Origin: Spirogloea muscicola
Lineage: Eukaryota; Streptophyta; Zygnematophyceae; Spirogloeales; Spirogloeaceae
Direction: 5' to 3'
Assembly (NCBI GenBank): GCA_009602725.1
Contig: WELB01000267.1
Span: 1 to 33,165, forward strand
Length of the DNA: 33,165 nt
The position numbers and the translations under genes were made by a program. Positions 28,901-33,165 of this stretch are shown in pieces (within the stretch, counting starts at the first letter, position 1; every line of letters begins with the position of its first letter). Below the pieces are notes generated by a model, which saw only the letters and a program-made list of their open reading frames with translations, was not told the DNA's origin and ran no database searches.

Positions 28901-31900
28901 CTAACTAAGCATATCCGCAGCCCCAGGACGTTGTTTGTGAAAGTCAGCAGCCACTCTTTTGAGTACAGCTTCCACCTTGCCGATGTTGACATCTGCCCAC
29001 GTATCTTTACTGCCTTCAGCCATCAGCAAATAGTACTGTAGTTGGCAAACCTCTGCAAGGTGGTGAAAGCATGGATTTGAATACAAGATGGGCCGAATCT
29101 CCACGATCGTGGCATTGACTGGCATGAGGAGCATGTTGGCCATGTGCGCTCCATGCACAGCCACAAAGAGACGAGCTCTGTTCAACAGCGCCTTAGCCTC
29201 AAGAATTGGCAAGCTCCCATCAAAGATTACAACCCTCTCCTTTCCCCACAGCGACTCCATCAGAGCCTGAACTTCATCGCTCTGCACTAAGCCTCGGGTA
29301 TGGTACCTGGATCAAGCAGGCACCACGAGGTGATATTAAGTATACTGCTCTGGAGATGTCAGCATGTCTACTTTGCAGAGAGCCCATTGGCCAGACGCTG
29401 AAGGGAAAGCAACACCATACCTTTTTCCAAGGACAATGACCCAATTCTCAGGGTTGTGAGGAGCCACAGAGTGCTTCCGCAGACTGTAGTCAGGATTGAA
29501 AATTGGGAGTCCGTTCTGAGTCAAATAGAAGTGGGTACGCAAGTACCTCATGACACTTCGGGCTGGACGCCCACAGTGCATGAAAAGTGGCATGATCAGG
29601 CGCTCGGCAAAGAATAACTCCTTGTCAGTCATGTCCTTGATGTTGAACACACTCGGTTCAGACAATGGCAGCCCAAGCATAGCCTCCCCGACAAGGTGGT
29701 GGAAGATCGATTGCCCTTGTCTATGAGCGATAGGGATGCCCTTAAGCTTTTCCAGAAGACCACCCATTAGCAAAAATGAGGAAGAACCTCAATGAGACCA
29801 TGGAAAAATGCACCTCCATTCCACTGAGCAAAATTGACGATATCCTTGAAATATGTCACATTTGTCCCAGCTTCATATGCAAATCTTCGAGCTGAAGAGC
29901 AATCATTCCTGTATCGTCACAAAATGCGCATTGAGATTGATATGATGTGAAGCACAAGAAGGTGGTGAAGACGTACGACTATAACGGAGTGGACATGTAC
30001 GGTGAGGACGACCAGAAGCCGGGACACTGCAGTGTGGATTTTACTAGTCACGAGGTCCTGCAATCTCACTATTTCGCTTACCTGTCAAAGTAATGAGTGC
30101 TGTTGAAGGCCTGCCCCCTCGAATTGAAGTACACATTGTGCAGAACGAACACTTGATAATTGAATCTCTCATGACGCTTGAAGTCCTGGATGTGAGTGCA
30201 TGTGGGGTCGTGCACCAGCAGCTCCATATTATCTCCTTCTTGTGTGGCATGTCTCCTCAGAGGTGGACAATTTAGAGGAGCCTTCATGGGTTCGTACTCG
30301 TCGGCTAGCGAACTAATTTTGCATGCTGACACACCCGCAAACTCGCTGTGGCATCTCCGGAACTCTGGGCATTCTCCTCCTGGGCAGGCTAGTGGGCTCT
30401 TTCTAGGATCCCTAACTCCCTCCCGCAGATTCAAGACTGTCCTCCTCAGCTCATCTTGGTCAAAGTGGCCCAGCAGGACACCATGACCAGCAACCTGATA
30501 TCGCGATGTGTCTGGGGAGTTAAGATCTGTTTCAGCAGGAGGATCATCTGCGCCCTCCTGCTCCTCCTGCTCCAGTAAAGCACTTGCTGAGACTGGATAC
30601 CCCGTGTCTGTAGAAACAACAGCGCTGCTCAGAATGTGCTCATCAATTACATACTGTGTACTGACAAGCGTTCAAGCTGCACTCTCAAAGGAAGAAGTTG
30701 AAGGAAGGGGACAGTACCTCGGGAGGTCACAAGGGACTTGGCAAGGTGCACTGCGGCAGCCCAAGTTGATGCTCTGCGGATAGCAAGGTGTCCTCTGGAG
30801 CAGGCGGGACGGGTTGCAAAGTGTGTAGCCCAGAAGGCCGCCAGAGCTCCCTGACGACCATCCATCACCACAAGGTCTCTACCTGCAAGCACAGCAACGA
30901 GAATGCCCGGCAGGCTATCTGTCACCACCACTTGACCCCTGCAAATCAGATCTCCTCCTGCTTCCACCCTGGCCTGCACTTGGCAACATAACATTTGTGA
31001 CTTGTACATTCTCATGGAGCTGCCGACGCAGGGGCGAAGCCAGGGGCGCAGCCCCCGAGCTAGTATCAAGCCACTCTTTCAAGGGCATCGCTCACCACAC
31101 TGCGTATTGACAAGGTAAGGTTGAGATGGTACTCCTAGCAATAGGTTGGGGTGTACCTTGAGGAGCTCAAGGAGAGGCTTTGAACCAATGGGCAGCGGCA
31201 TATTAGGCCAGTCGCTGACTTGGAAAGCTACCCCCTCCACCTCCAAGCTGAAGATAACCTTTTTGAGATTGTCTCCAACCCTGCTCCTCCCGACTCTGGA
31301 AAGAGTGGTAAGGATGAGGATGTCCGTTTCTCGGTCATGATTTGCTGAGCACTTAGTTCGCTGGATGGGCCCCACCATGAATGCAGCTGATGGGCAGATC
31401 TCCGACCGAATTTCTGGAAAGAGCTCTTTACTTGCATTCAGCGAGACCTTCAATCACGGCAGAAGAAAGAGCACCTAAAGGTCACTCCCGTTCTGGATAT
31501 TACTTGCTAATAAACGTCAAGGTCCTCCTGCTCTGCATCACTCAAACAAATTCAAACAAGCATGCAATTACCTGATCACGGACAAAAAGTCGGAGATGGT
31601 GAGCGTGCTTTGCAAAGTGAACCGCATCCTCATTGGCCTGCTCCTTTTGGCGGTAATGGATGCCCTGGGGAAGCATCAGTATCTGATGCTCTGCAAAGTT
31701 GCTCAGCAGCATGTTTCGGAATGTGGAATGTGACCTCCACACATCGCCAAAGTGGTGATCCTCCTGCAGCAGCCAGGGCAATGCAGTAAGGACCTACGTC
31801 ACCATCAGCCACCAACTTGCTGCGAATGACGGCATTGCAGCTTGAGCTCCAAGCTGATGCAGGATGCTGGCAGTGGCTTACGGGGAGGAGGATGACCGTG

Positions 31901-32431
31901 TCCACATCCAGGAGCTTCTTGACCGCCTCAACGTCGCAGCTTTTGAGGGAGCACCCCACCCGGGTGGACCCCGCAGGAAGGTGGGCCAGCAGCAGTTCCT
32001 GCCCGTACTGTGCTCACGCAGCCTTCCTTGCACCAATCAGTCAGAGGTCTGCTACATCGGTACGTGGGAATGTATGCCTTCCACGAGATGGCAGGATTGA
32101 GGATCTGGCGAAGTACCTGCGTAAGGCTGTCCCCAAAGCTCCAGCCGTCGGCCGGGGAAGTGTCCAGCAGAAGCGCTCTGCGGTTCCCGACTGCTGCCTT
32201 GACCTTGCCCAGATACTCTTGCTGCAGCTCCGCGATGCATGCGTGCCACTGGAGGCTTCCATTGCCAGCTGCTGCAGGCCCCTTGTCGTGGGATCTGGAT
32301 GCGGTGGGTGGGGGCAGGAAGGGGCGGAAGAGCGGGTCCGGAGGCAGGGCCGATGAGCGCGCGGCGGCGGCGGCGAGGAGGAGGAGGAGGAGGAGGAGGC
32401 GGCGGGGCGGGGAGGCGGGGTGCGGGGCCAT
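28901..32431 (-). CDS. Secreted polysaccharide pyruvyl transferase fused to GT61 glycosyltransferase
   Basis: Predicted secretory-pathway enzyme of about 858 residues. Exons: 32431-32117, 32007-31882, 31763-31572, 31447-31157, 30973-30718, 30607-30082, 29884-29421, 29306-28901. It opens with a signal peptide or anchor (RRLLLLLLLLAAAAA). Residues about 90-395 match polysaccharide pyruvyl transferase (PF04230): WSFGDSLTQYGQELLLAHLP, FGDVWRSHSTFRN, ILMLPQGIHYRQ, LFPEIRSEICPSAAFMVGP, GQVVVTDSLPGILVAVLAGR. An acidic linker (LLEQEEQEGADDPP) follows. The C-terminal half matches GT61 (PF04577): VLHNVYFNSRG, GAFFHGLIEVLPHF, MHCGRPARSVMRYLR, LFVAVHGAHMANMLLMPVNA, TIVEIRP. One 526-bp exon carries the linker and the GT61 start. 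The only break is a 1-nt slip at an A5 run (29772-29776), between GLIEVLPHF and LMGGLLEKLKG. The usual GGGN ahead of FGD reads EDHH. Substrates are unknown. Confidence 0.85.
29772..29776 (-). other. 1-nt frameshift at a homopolymer in the fusion gene
   Basis: Five A on the plus strand (T5 in the coding strand). Six would join ...EVLPHF to LLMGGLL... in one frame, and the total coding length would become a multiple of three. No splice pair fits the gap. Confidence 0.7.
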
Positions 32432-32589
32432 GGGGAGGCCGTGGGGGGGCCAGGGGCCGCGGCCCGAGTGGCAGGTGAAGCGCCTGGAGGCACAGCTCCT
32501 TCGACATCAAGAGATGACGGCTGCTGATATTGAAGAATCGGCTGTAAACTGCCAGCCAGATGCATACAGGTGTTCAAGACGGACCCGAA
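32432..32589 (-). promoter_or_regulatory. 5' flank of the fusion gene
   Basis: GC-rich near the ATG (32432-32480), then ordinary sequence. It is the probable promoter and 5' UTR. Retrotransposon sequence begins at about 32590-32636, so the room for a promoter is roughly 160-200 bp. Confidence 0.4.
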
Positions 32590-32635
32590 GGCTAGGCAGA
32601 CAGGGCGCCCTCAACACCCCCGTGTCAGAGAGAAG

Positions 32636-32850
32636 GCGCGCGGGGCGCATGAAATGAAATGGAGGCCAATTCAAGCCGACACATTGTTCAGGCAGAGTCC
32701 AGGGCAAACTAAACAGGGCTACATAATACGGAAACCGAAACCAAGGTGCCTAAGGTGACATCAGTACCCACGGGTGAGCACAAACAAATCCGACAAGCTA
32801 ACTTGGGGAGCTGGAGCGCCGCCACGAAAGCCGGAGGCCTGACTTAAAGA
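32636..32850 (-). mobile_element. Retrotransposon 3' end, type-C tail (inverted twin of 25730-25955)
   Basis: The minus strand reads QASGFRGGAPAPQVSLSD and LFVLTRGY-stop near 32761, followed by the same type-C tail ending at gcgccccgcgcgccttctctc. Confidence 0.8.
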
Positions 32851-32869
32851 AAGAAAAGCGAGCGGCGGC

Positions 32870-32949
32870 AGGGTTCGCCAGGCTTCAATGCTGCCGGCTC
32901 CCTCTCGCAGGTCTTTCGGATGAGGCTGGCGGTCTCGCTGCAGCGCTGA
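32870..32949 (+). mobile_element. Internal C-terminal fragment of the retrotransposon
   Basis: AAGSLSQVFRMRLAVSLQR followed directly by TGA at 32947-32949, where the next fragment begins. The stop is created by the junction. Confidence 0.65.
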
Positions 32950-33165
32950 AGTACGCGGATCATCCGCGGGAAGACGAGTTCTTCCCGTTGGCCATCGACA
33001 CACATGGGGCGCTGGGCGCTCGGTGGCTCGAGCTGCTCACCCAGCTCGCCCGCCACACCATCGCCCGGCGCTTCCATGGGGAGCCGGTTGACTTCCCTGC
33101 AGCCGGGTCGCTGGCGCAAGTGTATCGAATGCGCCTGGCCGTCTCGCTGCAGAGGTCCATGGCCC
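32947..33165 (+). mobile_element. Retrotransposon C-terminal region, running off the window
   Basis: LKYADHPREDEFFPLAIDTH, LGARWLELLTQLARHTIARR and AAGSLAQVYRMRLAVSLQRS match 23100-23320 of the long element, open to the last base. The 3' end lies beyond the window. Confidence 0.8.

Noticed and set aside
28901-32431. Two separate adjacent genes, pyruvyl transferase and GT61
   Set aside because: The GT61 part has no start codon with a signal sequence. The exon carrying its start continues in frame through an acidic linker to a good acceptor that matches the phase of the last pyruvyl transferase exon.

Overview
This window looks like the left end of a nuclear chromosome of a green alga. Position 1 opens with plant-type CCCTAAA telomere units. 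The genes are intron-rich with GT-AG junctions, TGTAA poly(A) signals (a chlorophyte habit) follow several stop codons, and the best protein matches are plant-lineage versions: an MTA-type m6A methyltransferase, a DUF632/NRG2-like protein and an At5g46170-like F-box protein. A trebouxiophyte is plausible, but the species cannot be named from sequence alone. One undetermined base (n) sits at 21585.

Layout: 1-125 telomere and decayed telomere; 591-5429 (-) MTA/METTL3; 5640-10170 a dense graveyard of retrotransposon 3' ends; 10401-12778 (+) UBLCP1 nuclear proteasome phosphatase; 12950-16240 more retrotransposon ends and a 34-nt poly(A); 16884-18731 (+) F-box protein; 19590-21419 (-) 5'-truncated DUF632 protein; 21586-23570 (+) the longest retrotransposon copy, with a partial reverse transcriptase and a C-terminal endonuclease-like domain; 23570-26265 more remnants; 26296-28558 (+) organellar elongation factor P; 28901-32431 (-) one gene that fuses a secreted polysaccharide pyruvyl transferase to a family-61 glycosyltransferase; 32590-33165 retrotransposon pieces running off the window. 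Exon models were worked out by hand from family motifs, splice sites and reading phase. They join in phase for every gene except one 1-nt slip in the fusion gene.

The host genes are isolated housekeeping or regulatory genes with no operon logic: RNA methylation, proteasome dephosphorylation, ubiquitin ligase adaptor, organellar translation and glycan decoration. What ties the window together is the retroelement family. Dozens of fragments keep only the last 20-100 codons of one protein, ending in a recognisable SDLxxLTRGY-stop, plus a 3' tail. Nearly every tail contains a GGGCTGGC...GCCAGCCC hairpin just before a fixed terminus. This suits a 5'-truncating non-LTR element whose own reverse transcriptase selects the hairpin tail. 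The two most notable observations are the pyruvyl transferase-GT61 fusion and the hairpin-tail family with its tail-to-tail inverted pairs.
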